Assembly (NCBI GenBank): GCA_963789225.1
Contig: CAWBKD010000046.1
Location: 248,001-312,000, forward strand
Direction: 5' to 3'
DNA length: 64,000 bases
From: Palsa-504 sp963789225
GTDB taxonomy: Bacteria > Actinomycetota > Actinomycetes > Streptosporangiales > Streptosporangiaceae
Part shown: piece after piece, positions 23,713 to 34,458 of the stretch
Layout of the letters: each line of letters starts with the position of its first letter
Numbering within the stretch: the first letter of the stretch is position 1
Position numbers and translations under genes: made by a program
The notes under the pieces: generated by a model
Databases searched by the model: none
Told to the model about the DNA's origin: nothing
The model's input: the letters and a program-made list of their open reading frames with translations, nothing else

Positions 23713-25599
23713 ATGCCCTATGTCACCCCTTTGCTGGTCAAGCACGCCTTTGCCAGGGTACGACCAGTCGGGGCGCTGTGGCGGCTGCGAGGCTACCTGA
23801 AGCCGTTCCGCATCCAGATGATCGTCATGATGGGCGCCGCGCTCGGCGCGGTGGCCGCCGCCATCGCCATCCCCCTCCTCACCAAGGTCGTCATCGACGG
23901 GGCGATCGCGCACGGCTATAAGGGCCTGCTGATCCCGCTGGGCCTCGCGGCCGTGGGCCTGGGCGCCGTCGAGGGGCTGCTGAACATGCTCCGCCGCTGG
24001 ATCCAGGCCAGTTCCGTGGCGGAGATCGAGAAGGCGATCAGGGACGACCTGTACGCGCACCTGCAGCGGCTGCCCGTCTCCTTCCACGACGAGTGGCAGT
24101 CGGGCCAGCTGCTGTCGCGGGCGACGACCGACCTGTCCACGATCCGCAGGTTCGCGGGGTTCGGCCTGATCTTCATGGTCACCAACACGATGACCTTCAT
24201 CGCCGTGATCGCGCTGCTCATCCACCTGAACTGGTGGCTCGGCCTGGTCACTGGTGTGGTGTTCCTGCCCGTGGTGCCGATCTGCCTGCGGTTCGAGAAG
24301 CGGTACCGGGTGCTGTCCCGCCTGGTCCAGGACCAGCAGGGTGACATCGCCACGCTGGTCGAGGAGGCGGCGACCGGCATCCGCGTGCTGAAGGCGCTCG
24401 GCCGGGGCCCGCTGGCCGCCGCCAGGCACGACGCCCAGGCCGCGGGCATCTACCGGACCCAGGTCGCCAAGGCCGGCCTGCTCGGGTCCTTCTGGGCGCT
24501 CCTCAACCTCGTCCCGAACGCCGTGATCGGCATAGTCATCGTCCTCGGGGCGCTGGCGGTCAGCCACGGCTCGCTGACCCTCGGCGGGCTGGTGGCGTTC
24601 ATCACACTGGCGCTGCAGCTGGTCTGGCCGGTCGAGGCGCTCGGCTACATCATCGCCTCCGGCCAGGAGGCGGGCACCGCGGCCCAGCGCGTCCTGGAGA
24701 TCTTCGACACCCAGCCGGAGATCACAGACCATTTGCCCGAACGAGCGGTGGTGCACGTCCTGCAGCCAGGCGAGGCCCCCAAGAGGGGCCGGGGGGGGTT
24801 GGGGGTGGCGGGGAGCCCCCCCAAGATCGGGGGGTTCCGGGGGGTCGTCCCCCCGGACCAGCGCGGTCATCTGGTCTTTGACCATGTGTCGTTCACCTAC
24901 CCGGGAGCGGCGGAGCCAGTACTGCGCGACGTCGTGCTCGACCTGCCGCCCGGGCAGACCGTGGTGCTCACCGGGGCGACCGGCTCGGGCAAGTCCACCC
25001 TGCTCCAGCTCGTACCCCGGCTGGCCGACGCCACCTCGGGGTCGGTGCGGCTGGACGGGACGGACATCCGCGACCTCCCCCTCGAGCGGCTCCGCGTGGC
25101 CGTCGGCTGCGCGTTCGAGGACGCGACGCTGTTCTCCGCCAGCGTCAGGGAGAACGTGACGTTCGGCGCGCCGGACGCGGACGAGGACGCGATCGAGGCC
25201 GCGCTGACGGCCGCGCAGGCCCGGTTCGCCTACGACCTGCCGTGGGGCCTGGACACCAGGATCGGCGAGCAGGGCATGGCGCTGTCCGGCGGCCAGCGGC
25301 AGCGGATCGCGCTGGCCCGGGCCATCCTGGCCAAGCCGGACGTGCTGATCCTCGACGACCCGCTGTCCGCGCTCGACGTGCACACCGAGGAGCGGGTCAC
25401 CCAGGCGCTGCACCGGATCCTGGCCGACGCCACGGCGCTGGTGGTGGCGCACCGGCCGTCCACGGTGGCGCTGGCCGACACGGTGGCCCTGCTGTCCGGC
25501 GGGGTGATCGCCGCCCGCGGCAGCCACCGGCAGCTGCTCGCGTCGAGCCCCGAGTACGCGAGGCTCATGGCCGTCGAACCCCTGGAGGCGACCGGATGA
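23713..25599 (+). CDS. ABC exporter half-transporter, subunit 1 (degenerate catalytic site)
   Basis: The 628-residue protein has an N-terminal six-helix exporter domain (about 20-330) and a C-terminal ATPase with Walker A GATGSGKST (about 421), signature LSGGQRQ and Walker B VLILDDPLS. The catalytic Glu after Walker B is Asp, as in the non-hydrolysing half of heterodimeric exporters; the H-loop is AHRPST. It should pair with the next gene, which overlaps by four bases (ATGA). A G/C-run repeat (24783-24862) is inserted in frame between the membrane and ATPase domains, adding about 27 residues rich in Gly and Pro. The cargo (lipid, peptide or drug) is unknown. ATG 23713 has no clear ribosome site. 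Confidence 0.92.
   Translation: MPYVTPLLVKHAFARVRPVGALWRLRGYLKPFRIQMIVMMGAALGAVAAAIAIPLLTKVVIDGAIAHGYKGLLIPLGLAAVGLGAVEGLLNMLRRWIQASSVAEIEKAIRDDLYAHLQRLPVSFHDEWQSGQLLSRATTDLSTIRRFAGFGLIFMVTNTMTFIAVIALLIHLNWWLGLVTGVVFLPVVPICLRFEKRYRVLSRLVQDQQGDIATLVEEAATGIRVLKALGRGPLAAARHDAQAAGIYRTQVAKAGLLGSFWALLNLVPNAVIGIVIVLGALAVSHGSLTLGGLVAFITLALQLVWPVEALGYIIASGQEAGTAAQRVLEIFDTQPEITDHLPERAVVHVLQPGEAPKRGRGGLGVAGSPPKIGGFRGVVPPDQRGHLVFDHVSFTYPGAAEPVLRDVVLDLPPGQTVVLTGATGSGKSTLLQLVPRLADATSGSVRLDGTDIRDLPLERLRVAVGCAFEDATLFSASVRENVTFGAPDADEDAIEAALTAAQARFAYDLPWGLDTRIGEQGMALSGGQRQRIALARAILAKPDVLILDDPLSALDVHTEERVTQALHRILADATALVVAHRPSTVALADTVALLSGGVIAARGSHRQLLASSPEYARLMAVEPLEATG
24783..24862. repeat. 80-bp G-run/GATC/C-run element, copy A (in ABC exporter gene)
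   Basis: The element starts with four closely spaced G-runs (a G-quadruplex-type motif), then CCCCCCCAAGATCGGGGGG (a hairpin with a GATC-containing loop). It ends in CCGGGGGGTCGTCCCCCCGG, an eight-base perfect stem with a four-base loop. It aligns along its length with a second copy at 63503-63581. It is translated in frame as a Gly/Pro-rich stretch in the linker before the ATPase domain, where related exporters have nothing comparable. Confidence 0.8.
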
Positions 25600-27449
25600 C
25601 CGTGGACCCCACGGCCTGGCGCGGGGTGGCGGCGGAGAAGGCCGAGGAGGTCTCCGCCCCGCTGGCGGCGCTGCTGCGCGAGCGCAGCAGGCGGCTCATC
25701 GGCGACCTGCTGCGCCCGTACCGGCGCGCCGTCATCGGCACCATCTCGCTGATCGTGGTGGCGAGCCTGGCCGTGCTGGCCGGGCCGTGGCTGGTCGGCC
25801 TGGCGATCGACAACGGCCTCCCGCCGCTGATGCACGCGCACGACGCCGCGCCGCTGCTGGGCATCGCCGCGGCGTTCGCCGTGACCGTCGGGGTCCAGGC
25901 GGTCACCACCCGGATGTTCGTCACCATGACCGGGCGCATCGGGCAGCGGGTGGTGCTCGAGTTGCGCAGGCGCCTGTTCGCGCACTGCCTCGACCTCGAC
26001 GTGGCGTTCCACGAGCGCTACACGTCGGGCCGGATCATCTCCCGGCAGACCTCCGACATCGACGCGATCTCCGACCTGTTCGAGGAGGGCCTGGACTCGC
26101 TGATCGCGGCGATCCTGACCCTCCTGCTCGTCGGGACCGGCATGCTGCTGCTCGACTGGCAGCTCGGCCTGGTCGTGCTGGCCGGGTTCATCCCGCTGAC
26201 CTGGCTGACGACCTGGTTCCGGCGGGAGTCAGCCAGCGCGTACCGGCGGACCAGGGAGGCCATCGCGCTGGTCATCGTGCACTTCGTGGAGACGTTCGGC
26301 GGGATCAGGGCGGTCCAGGCGTTCCGGCGGGAACCGCGGAACTCCGCGATCTTCTCCGGGCTCGGCCAGGACTACTCCGACGCCAGCGCGCACGCCTCGC
26401 GGCTGATCGCGGTCTACGGCCCGTCCATCACGCTGGTCGGCAACATCATCACCGGCGTGGTGCTCGGCTACGGCGGCCTGCTCGTGATCGACCACGACAT
26501 CAAGGTCGGCGTCCTGGCCACCTTCCTGCTGTACCTGCAGCGCTTCTTCGCCCCGCTCCAGGACGTGTCGCAGTTCTACAACACGTTCCAGTCGGGGGCC
26601 TCCGGCCTGGAGAAGATCGCCGGCGTCCTGGAGCAGGACCCCGCGGTGCCTTCACCCCGGACGCCGGCTCGGGTGCCCGCACGCCGCGCGGATCCGGGGG
26701 ACCCGGGCTCCGGGGGCGGGCGGCGGGTGCGGTTCGAGGCGGTCACCTTCGCCTACCGCGACGCGGTCGTGCTGCCGGGCCTGGAGCTCGACATACCGGC
26801 CGGCCAGACCGTCGCGCTGGTCGGCGAGACCGGCGCGGGCAAGACCACGATCGCGCGCCTGCTGGGCCGGTTCTACGACCCGCGCGCGGGCCGGGTGACG
26901 CTGGACGGGATCGACCTGCGGGAGCTGCCCGACTCCGCGCTCCGCTCCGAGGTCATCGTGATCACCCAGGAGAACTTCCTGTTCGATGGGTCGGTCGGCG
27001 ACAACATCAGGCTCGGCCGCCCGGACGCCGCCGACGCCGACGTGGAGCGCGCGGCCAGGATGATCGGCGCGCACGACTTCATCGCGGCGCTGCCTGACGG
27101 GTACGACACGCCGGTCGGCAAGCGCGGCGGCCGTCTGTCGGCCGGCCAGCGCCAGCTTGTCTCGTTCGCGCGGGCGTTCCTGGCCGCCCCGGCCGTGCTC
27201 GTCCTCGACGAGGCCACCTCGCTGCTCGACATCCCGAGCGAGCGGCTGGTCCAGAGCGCGCTGCGCACCGTGCTGGCCGGCCGGACGGCGGTCATCATCG
27301 CCCACCGGCTGTCCACCGTGGCCATCGCCGACCGGGTGCTGGTCCTCGACCAGGGCCGGATCACCGAGGACGGCACCCCGGACGAGCTGATGTCCGGCGG
27401 CGGCGAGTACGCCGAACTGCACGCCAGCTGGGCGGCGAGCCTCGCCTGA
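25596..27449 (+). CDS. ABC exporter half-transporter, subunit 2 (canonical catalytic site)
   Basis: The 617-residue protein starts at ATG 25596, overlapping the previous stop. It has six membrane helices (about 45-345) and an ATPase domain with Walker A GETGAGKTT, signature LSAGQRQ and Walker B VLVLDEATS with the catalytic Glu intact; the H-loop is AHRLST. Together with subunit 1 it forms a type IV heterodimeric exporter in the cytoplasmic membrane, with one competent site. The 10-base gap to the convergent HxlR gene leaves no room for a separate terminator. Confidence 0.94.
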   Translation: MTVDPTAWRGVAAEKAEEVSAPLAALLRERSRRLIGDLLRPYRRAVIGTISLIVVASLAVLAGPWLVGLAIDNGLPPLMHAHDAAPLLGIAAAFAVTVGVQAVTTRMFVTMTGRIGQRVVLELRRRLFAHCLDLDVAFHERYTSGRIISRQTSDIDAISDLFEEGLDSLIAAILTLLLVGTGMLLLDWQLGLVVLAGFIPLTWLTTWFRRESASAYRRTREAIALVIVHFVETFGGIRAVQAFRREPRNSAIFSGLGQDYSDASAHASRLIAVYGPSITLVGNIITGVVLGYGGLLVIDHDIKVGVLATFLLYLQRFFAPLQDVSQFYNTFQSGASGLEKIAGVLEQDPAVPSPRTPARVPARRADPGDPGSGGGRRVRFEAVTFAYRDAVVLPGLELDIPAGQTVALVGETGAGKTTIARLLGRFYDPRAGRVTLDGIDLRELPDSALRSEVIVITQENFLFDGSVGDNIRLGRPDAADADVERAARMIGAHDFIAALPDGYDTPVGKRGGRLSAGQRQLVSFARAFLAAPAVLVLDEATSLLDIPSERLVQSALRTVLAGRTAVIIAHRLSTVAIADRVLVLDQGRITEDGTPDELMSGGGEYAELHASWAASLA

Positions 27450-27459
27450 CGGCGTTGGG

Positions 27460-27882
27460 TCAGACCAGGTGCTCCTGCGGCTCGTCGTCCACCAGGCGGT
27501 CGCAGGTCGGGCAGTACCAGCGGGCCTCGACCGGGGTGCCGCACGCGTCGTGCCGGGGCGCCTGGGCCGGGTCGGCGTGCCCGGCCCCCCAGTAGGCCAG
27601 CAGGCGGAGCGCCCCCGCGAGGTCCCGGCCCTCGGCGGTCAGCTGGTACTCCGCGCGGGGCGGCCGCTCGGAGTAGGGCCGGGCCACGAGCAGCCCGTCC
27701 CGCTCGAGCCGCTTGAGGCGTTCGGACAGGATGTTCGCCGCGATGCCGGGGAGCTGGTCGAGCAGGTTGCTGAACCGGGCCGGCCCGTCGAGCAGCGCCT
27801 GCACCACCAGCAGGGTCCACCGGTCGCCGACCCTGGCCAGCGCCTCCGCGAGCGGGGACGAGGCAGTTTCCCGCTGAGCCAT
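27460..27882 (-). CDS. HxlR-family winged-helix regulator with C-terminal zinc ribbon
   Basis: The protein is 140 residues from ATG 27882. An HxlR winged helix spans about 10-95: ALARVGDRWTLLVVQALLDG at the start, LPGIAANILSERLKRLERDG recognition region, then a wing with Y-S-E-R-P-P-R-A-E-Y. The C-terminal part has two Cys pairs (around CGTP and CPTC), suggesting a bound metal. HxlR proteins are dimeric, often redox- or aldehyde-responsive regulators acting on a divergent promoter. Here the divergent gene is an HtrA-like protease, and a perfect 24-bp palindrome sits between them. An upstream ATG at 27912 is an alternative start but would put codons next to the palindrome. Confidence 0.88.
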   Translation of the reverse strand: MAQRETASSPLAEALARVGDRWTLLVVQALLDGPARFSNLLDQLPGIAANILSERLKRLERDGLLVARPYSERPPRAEYQLTAEGRDLAGALRLLAYWGAGHADPAQAPRHDACGTPVEARWYCPTCDRLVDDEPQEHLV

Positions 27883-27922
27883 GAGCGAAATCGTAACCTG
27901 CCGCGTTGACATCCGCCTAGTC

Positions 27923-27946
27923 AGTAGTAACTTGCAAGTTACTACT
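27923..27946. promoter_or_regulatory. 24-bp perfect palindrome, probable HxlR operator
   Basis: The half-site AGTAGTAACTTG is followed immediately by its exact reverse complement, giving 24 bp of uninterrupted dyad symmetry in an AT-rich patch between the divergent HxlR and protease genes. It lies about 19 bases before the protease ATG and about 40 before the regulator ATG. A dimeric winged-helix repressor bound here would block both promoters. The symmetry is seen; the regulator assignment is inferred from position. Confidence 0.85.
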
Positions 27947-27964
27947 CAGTGGAAGGTGAGAGTA

Positions 27965-28873
27965 ATGACCGTCTTCGACGAGATCCAGGCCAGTATCACG
28001 AGGCTGGCATCGGATGCAGGTTCTTCCGTGGTGGGCATCGGGCAGCGGTGGGGCATCGGATCGGGCATCGTCCTGTCCGAGGGGAAGGTGCTGACCAACG
28101 CGCACAACGTCCGCGGCAGCGAGGTGACGGTCACCTTCGCCGACGGGCGCACCGCCGAGGGCGCCGTCACGGGGCATGACATCGACGGCGACCTGGCCGT
28201 CATCGAGGTCGACACCGGCCAGGCTCCGGCGCTGGCGTGGGCGACCGACGCACCCGCCATCGGGCTGCCCGTCTTCGCCCTGTCCAACCCGGGCGGGCGC
28301 GGGCTGCGGGTGACGTTCGGCACCGTCTCCGGCATCGACCGGTCGTTCCGCGGCCCCCGCGGCACGCGCATCACCGGCAGCCTGGAGCACACCTCGCCGC
28401 TCCTGCCCGGATCCTCGGGCGGCCCGGTCCTCGACGCCACGGGGCGGCTGCTCGGGATCAACACCAACCGCCTCGGTGAGGGCTTCTACCTGGCCATTCC
28501 CGCCGACGAGACCCTGCGGGGCCGCGTCGACGCCCTCGCCAGCGGGCAATCCGTCGAGCCGCCCCAGCTCGGCATCGCCATCGCCCCCGGCCACGTGGCC
28601 AGGCGGATGCGCCGCGCCGTCGGCCTGCCCGACGCCGAGGGCCTGCTCATCCACAAGGTGGTCGACGACAGCCCGGCGGCCCACGCAGGCCTGGCGCGCG
28701 GCGACCTGATCGTGGCGGCCGCGGGCCAGCCGGTCAAGAGCGTCGACGACCTGCACGGCGCGCTCCGGGCGGCGGCGGGCGGCACCCTCGAGCTGAGCGT
28801 CCTGCGCGGTACCGAAGAGCGCACCGTCCAGGTCACGTTCGGCCAGGCCGACCAGCCGACAACCGAGGTGTAA
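27965..28873 (+). CDS. HtrA-like trypsin-fold serine protease with PDZ domain, apparently cytoplasmic
   Basis: The 302-residue protein has an S1C protease domain with catalytic His in VLTNAHNV (about 47), Asp in DIDGDLAVIEV (about 76) and Ser in PGSSGGPV (about 151), then a PDZ domain (about 205-295; L-G-I-A-I near the start and HAGLARGDLIVAAAGQPV). Unlike usual HtrA/DegP proteins it has no signal peptide or membrane anchor, so it should act in the cytoplasm or leave by another route. ATG 27965 has a GGAAGGTGAG ribosome site. It is divergent from an HxlR regulator with a palindromic operator, suggesting stress-induced expression. Confidence 0.9.
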   Translation: MTVFDEIQASITRLASDAGSSVVGIGQRWGIGSGIVLSEGKVLTNAHNVRGSEVTVTFADGRTAEGAVTGHDIDGDLAVIEVDTGQAPALAWATDAPAIGLPVFALSNPGGRGLRVTFGTVSGIDRSFRGPRGTRITGSLEHTSPLLPGSSGGPVLDATGRLLGINTNRLGEGFYLAIPADETLRGRVDALASGQSVEPPQLGIAIAPGHVARRMRRAVGLPDAEGLLIHKVVDDSPAAHAGLARGDLIVAAAGQPVKSVDDLHGALRAAAGGTLELSVLRGTEERTVQVTFGQADQPTTEV

Positions 28874-29012
28874 GCACCCTCGGCGGCCGAGGCCACCACC
28901 GGCCTGAGATCACCCTGGTCACAGGCCTGGCCCGCGTTCCGTAACTACTCCTGACCCACCCGCTTTTACCCGGCGCGCGGCCCAGGCCGCGCGCCGCGTA
29001 ACCTTGGGGGTC

Positions 29013-29414
29013 ATGAGACCTGGGATCAAGCGCCGACCCAAGCCGAGCGCGGAGGCGGAGCAGCGGTACGAGGCCGACGCGGCGCTCGCGGCGCGGCGGT
29101 CGGACCTGCTCGGCACGGCCCGTGCCGCCGAGAGCGCGTTCCGCCAGGCCCAGGGCAGGCGGGCTCCCGAGGCCGAACTCCGGCGCCTCGCGGAGAACCT
29201 GGACACGGCGCTGACCGCAGCCATGCGCGCCGCCTACGCCGCGCAGCGCGTCGAGATCGGCCCGCTCGGCTACGACGACCGCATCGTCAGGCGGAAGGCG
29301 ATGGCCACACCGCGCGTCCACGCGATCACGGCCGAAGCGGAGCACCTCCTGACGCTGCGCGAGACCCACCGCCTCAACGGGATCCCGCCCGTGACGTTCG
29401 AGCCCGCCCCTTAG
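29013..29414 (+). CDS. Hypothetical basic/helical protein
   Basis: The 133-residue product starts at ATG 29013, just after a G-run that could serve as ribosome site; TTG 29004 is an alternative. Codon use is typical of the genome (GC-rich third positions), supporting it as real. It begins with a basic segment (MRPGIKRRPKPSAEAEQRY) and continues as Ala/Arg/Glu-rich helices without membrane segments or recognisable motifs. No family is recognised. It stands alone between the protease gene and an AT-rich intergenic region. Confidence 0.6.
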   Translation: MRPGIKRRPKPSAEAEQRYEADAALAARRSDLLGTARAAESAFRQAQGRRAPEAELRRLAENLDTALTAAMRAAYAAQRVEIGPLGYDDRIVRRKAMATPRVHAITAEAEHLLTLRETHRLNGIPPVTFEPAP

Positions 29415-29884
29415 CCATGCGGACAACCCGCCGCCGCCGATCCGGACAATGGACGGATATCTGACCAATATCGCCGGCGCGGGTGAACCTACCGGGTGGG
29501 TGCGACGTCTCCAATTAGAGGGGACGGCCAGGTGGCCGTGCGGGGAACGTATGGGGCGCATGAGCGGCAATCGATTGTCGTGATCGGGCGTGTCGCTTGC
29601 GCCGTAGGATGGGAGAGAGCAGAGTTGGTCTAGGCCACTTGGCCGGGATGACTATCATCGGCTCGAACCGGCTCGAACGGGAGCCGGGTCTACCAGGTAG
29701 TTTTATACATATCGTAATCAGAGGTTTACAACTCGTAGTTAATACGGGCCAGGCGTAAACAGCGAAAAGCTACAGATGGCCAGTCTGAAAACGATCAGCA
29801 TGAGCCATAGGTGGAACGAAAAAGCGCAGGCACACTAGCAAGTGATCGAGAACAGGCAGGATGAGCCGTACAGGAGGCACTGAC
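29415..29884. other. Long AT-rich intergenic/promoter region upstream of the DUF5999 gene
   Basis: About 470 bases without a gene. The stretch 29695-29790 is unusually AT-rich for this genome (TTTTATACATATCG, then TTTACAACTCGTAGTTAATA), typical of a strong or heavily regulated promoter. A GGAGG ribosome site at 29873-29877 precedes the DUF5999 start. No known operator, riboswitch or tRNA is evident. A long 5' UTR or a small RNA is possible but cannot be shown here. Confidence 0.5.
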
Positions 29885-30124
29885 ATGTGCCCGCACACGC
29901 CGCCCTGTCCGGAGGCGACAGCCCCGGACCGGGAAGCGGCGCATACCGTTGCGAGTCACCCCGAGCAGGGATGGAGCCTGCTCTGCAATGGCATCGTCAT
30001 CTTCGAAGACACAGGAGAACTGCTACCCGACGGCGCGGCCATCGCACCGCACCGGCCCACAGACCTGGGCTTTGAGCGTCCGGCCCGGGTAGGCAAGGAT
30101 CACGGGGAGATCCCGGCGGCCTGA
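29885..30124 (+). CDS. DUF5999 family protein
   Basis: The 79-residue protein matches the small actinobacterial DUF5999 family closely: MCPHTPPCPEA at the N terminus with the conserved Cys, ASHPEQGWSLLCNGIVIFED, then TGELLPDG and APHRP. Its function is not known; conservation across Streptomyces-like genomes and two or three invariant Cys suggest metal or redox binding. ATG 29885 is chosen because GGAGG lies seven bases upstream. It is preceded by a long AT-rich leader, implying regulated, probably monocistronic expression. Confidence 0.88.
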   Translation: MCPHTPPCPEATAPDREAAHTVASHPEQGWSLLCNGIVIFEDTGELLPDGAAIAPHRPTDLGFERPARVGKDHGEIPAA

Positions 30125-30177
30125 TTGGCCCCCGGTGACAGCAGGCGGGCGCCGAATCCGGCGACCCCGGTGGGCCT

Positions 30178-30486
30178 TACGGCAGGACGGTAGGCCACCA
30201 CTCAGCCCACGGCACACGCACTGGCGCAGGACGGTAGGCAACCACTGGGCTACGGACACCAGGCCTACCGCAGAACCCTGATCTCGGTTCCTCACCGCCC
30301 TCACCATCCTCATCGGCCCCACCGGCACCCGGCCGCGCCCGGCCGCGCCCGATGAAAGTGGCACCGTAAAGGTTCTTCTCGGTAGCAAGCCACACCCATC
30401 GGGTTGACGGGGCGGCAGGCGACCACTGCGTCCGGCACCGGCGCTACCGCAGGACGGTGGGCAACCACTGCGCTACGGCATCGGCG
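30178..30486. repeat. Four degenerate copies of a ~38-bp unit at and beyond a hydrolase 3' end
   Basis: Copies begin at about 30178, 30222, 30409 and 30445, and centre on GCAGGACGGTAGGCAACCACT with a following GCTACGG. The copy at 30445-30486 is the 3' end of the alpha/beta hydrolase gene (encoding the C-terminal QWLPTVLR); the other three lie in the adjacent intergenic space. They look like partial duplications of the gene end, or a small repeat that the gene has absorbed. Between copies 2 and 3 the intergenic DNA holds no gene. Confidence 0.75.
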
Positions 30487-31055
30487 ATCAGCGCGCGATG
30501 GCCTTTCAGGGAGTGTGTCTCACCGGGCACGACGACGATCTTGTCCGCGTCTTGCGGTCCGGGGATCCCGAACGGGTCGCTGGCCCCGTTCACGACCAGG
30601 ACCGCGGCGCCTGCGGCGCGTGCGGCCTGCAGTTCGGGCAGCCGGTCCTGGGCGGCGCCTGGGGGCCGCAGCGGGAACGCGAGCGCGATCACGGCCCGGG
30701 CGCCGACCGCCCCGGCCGTACGGCACGCGACGCGGGCGCCGTTGCTCCGCCCGCCCTGGACGACCGGGACGCCGGGTGCCGCCCCGGTCAGCGCGGCCAT
30801 GATCTCGACCCAGGCGGCGTCCTGCTTGACGGCCGACCCTGGGGCGCGGGCGCCCCTGACCCGGTACGGCTGGGTGACCCGCGCCACCAGCCCGCCGATC
30901 CCCAGCGCCGCGTCGCGCGCCGCCAGCAGGTCGGGCGCGCTGGCGCTGCCGCCCGACCCGTGGGTGAGCGCGAGGAGGAACCGCGCGGCGGCCCCCTCCC
31001 CGTCGAGTTCGGCCCGCGCGAGCCCGCTTCCCGTCATGATCTCCACGTCCCGCAT
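30444..31055 (-). CDS. Alpha/beta hydrolase, KANL3/Tex30-like
   Basis: The 203-residue protein has a compact alpha/beta fold with oxyanion-hole region LLALTHGSGGSA, nucleophile elbow GGRSNGARVA (Ser about 104), acid VNGASDPFG and base ETHSLKGHRA, completing the Ser-Asp-His triad. The family is small, cytoplasmic and of unknown substrate (dienelactone hydrolase-related). The last codons lie in a sequence unit repeated three more times downstream. It is convergent with the DUF5999 gene and separated from uvrA's 3' end by about 280 bases. Confidence 0.82.
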   Translation of the reverse strand: MRDVEIMTGSGLARAELDGEGAAARFLLALTHGSGGSASAPDLLAARDAALGIGGLVARVTQPYRVRGARAPGSAVKQDAAWVEIMAALTGAAPGVPVVQGGRSNGARVACRTAGAVGARAVIALAFPLRPPGAAQDRLPELQAARAAGAAVLVVNGASDPFGIPGPQDADKIVVVPGETHSLKGHRALIADAVAQWLPTVLR

Positions 31056-31332
31056 CCCGATCCAGAGGTTATCCGCCCCGGGCGGGACTGGGCGGTACTG
31101 GTCCAGCAGGCCGAGGTAGTTCGCCGGGTAGCCCGGGGCCGGGCGCGTCGCCGGGCGGGGTGGCGGGCGAGCTTATCCGCCCCGCTGCGGCGGAGCGGTA
31201 CTTGGCGGGTGGCAGGCGAGCTGCCCTTGCCCTGGGTGCCCGGGGCCCGGTCACCCGCGCGCAGCTCCTGCACTGGCTGGCCCACGAGCCGGGCCCGTGG
31301 ATCCCACCTGATCGGGACCCCGGTGTCCCCGG
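31056..31332. repeat. Intergenic space with an imperfect 37-bp direct duplication
   Basis: Two related segments start with GAG(G/C)TTATCCGCCCCG at about 31066 and 31169 and continue with a similar GCGG(A)..GCGGTACT pattern, about 103 bases apart. No convincing gene, tRNA or terminator is seen. An open frame crosses it on the plus strand into uvrA antisense but lacks family features. Confidence 0.5.
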
Positions 31333-34188
<2,856 letters not shown>

Positions 34189-34458
34189 TGCGCCTCTGCT
34201 CTCTTGGGGCTGGGAACGGGTAGACGAATCGCTTGGCGATCGTAGCCGGGGGGTCTGACATTTTGCCGACGCTCCCGAGAACCTGCCCCGTACCACTTAC
34301 AAGCACCGAATCATCCGCCGTTATGCCCGCCCCGCCTGTTCCCACGATAGCGAAGGACGGCAGCGTCCGCCCGCGCTATCTCGCCGCGGGCCGCGCCCGA
34401 GCCCTTCGCCATGGCGGAGCGATCCCGCTGGCCGGCGTGGCGTGATAACACGTAGTTC

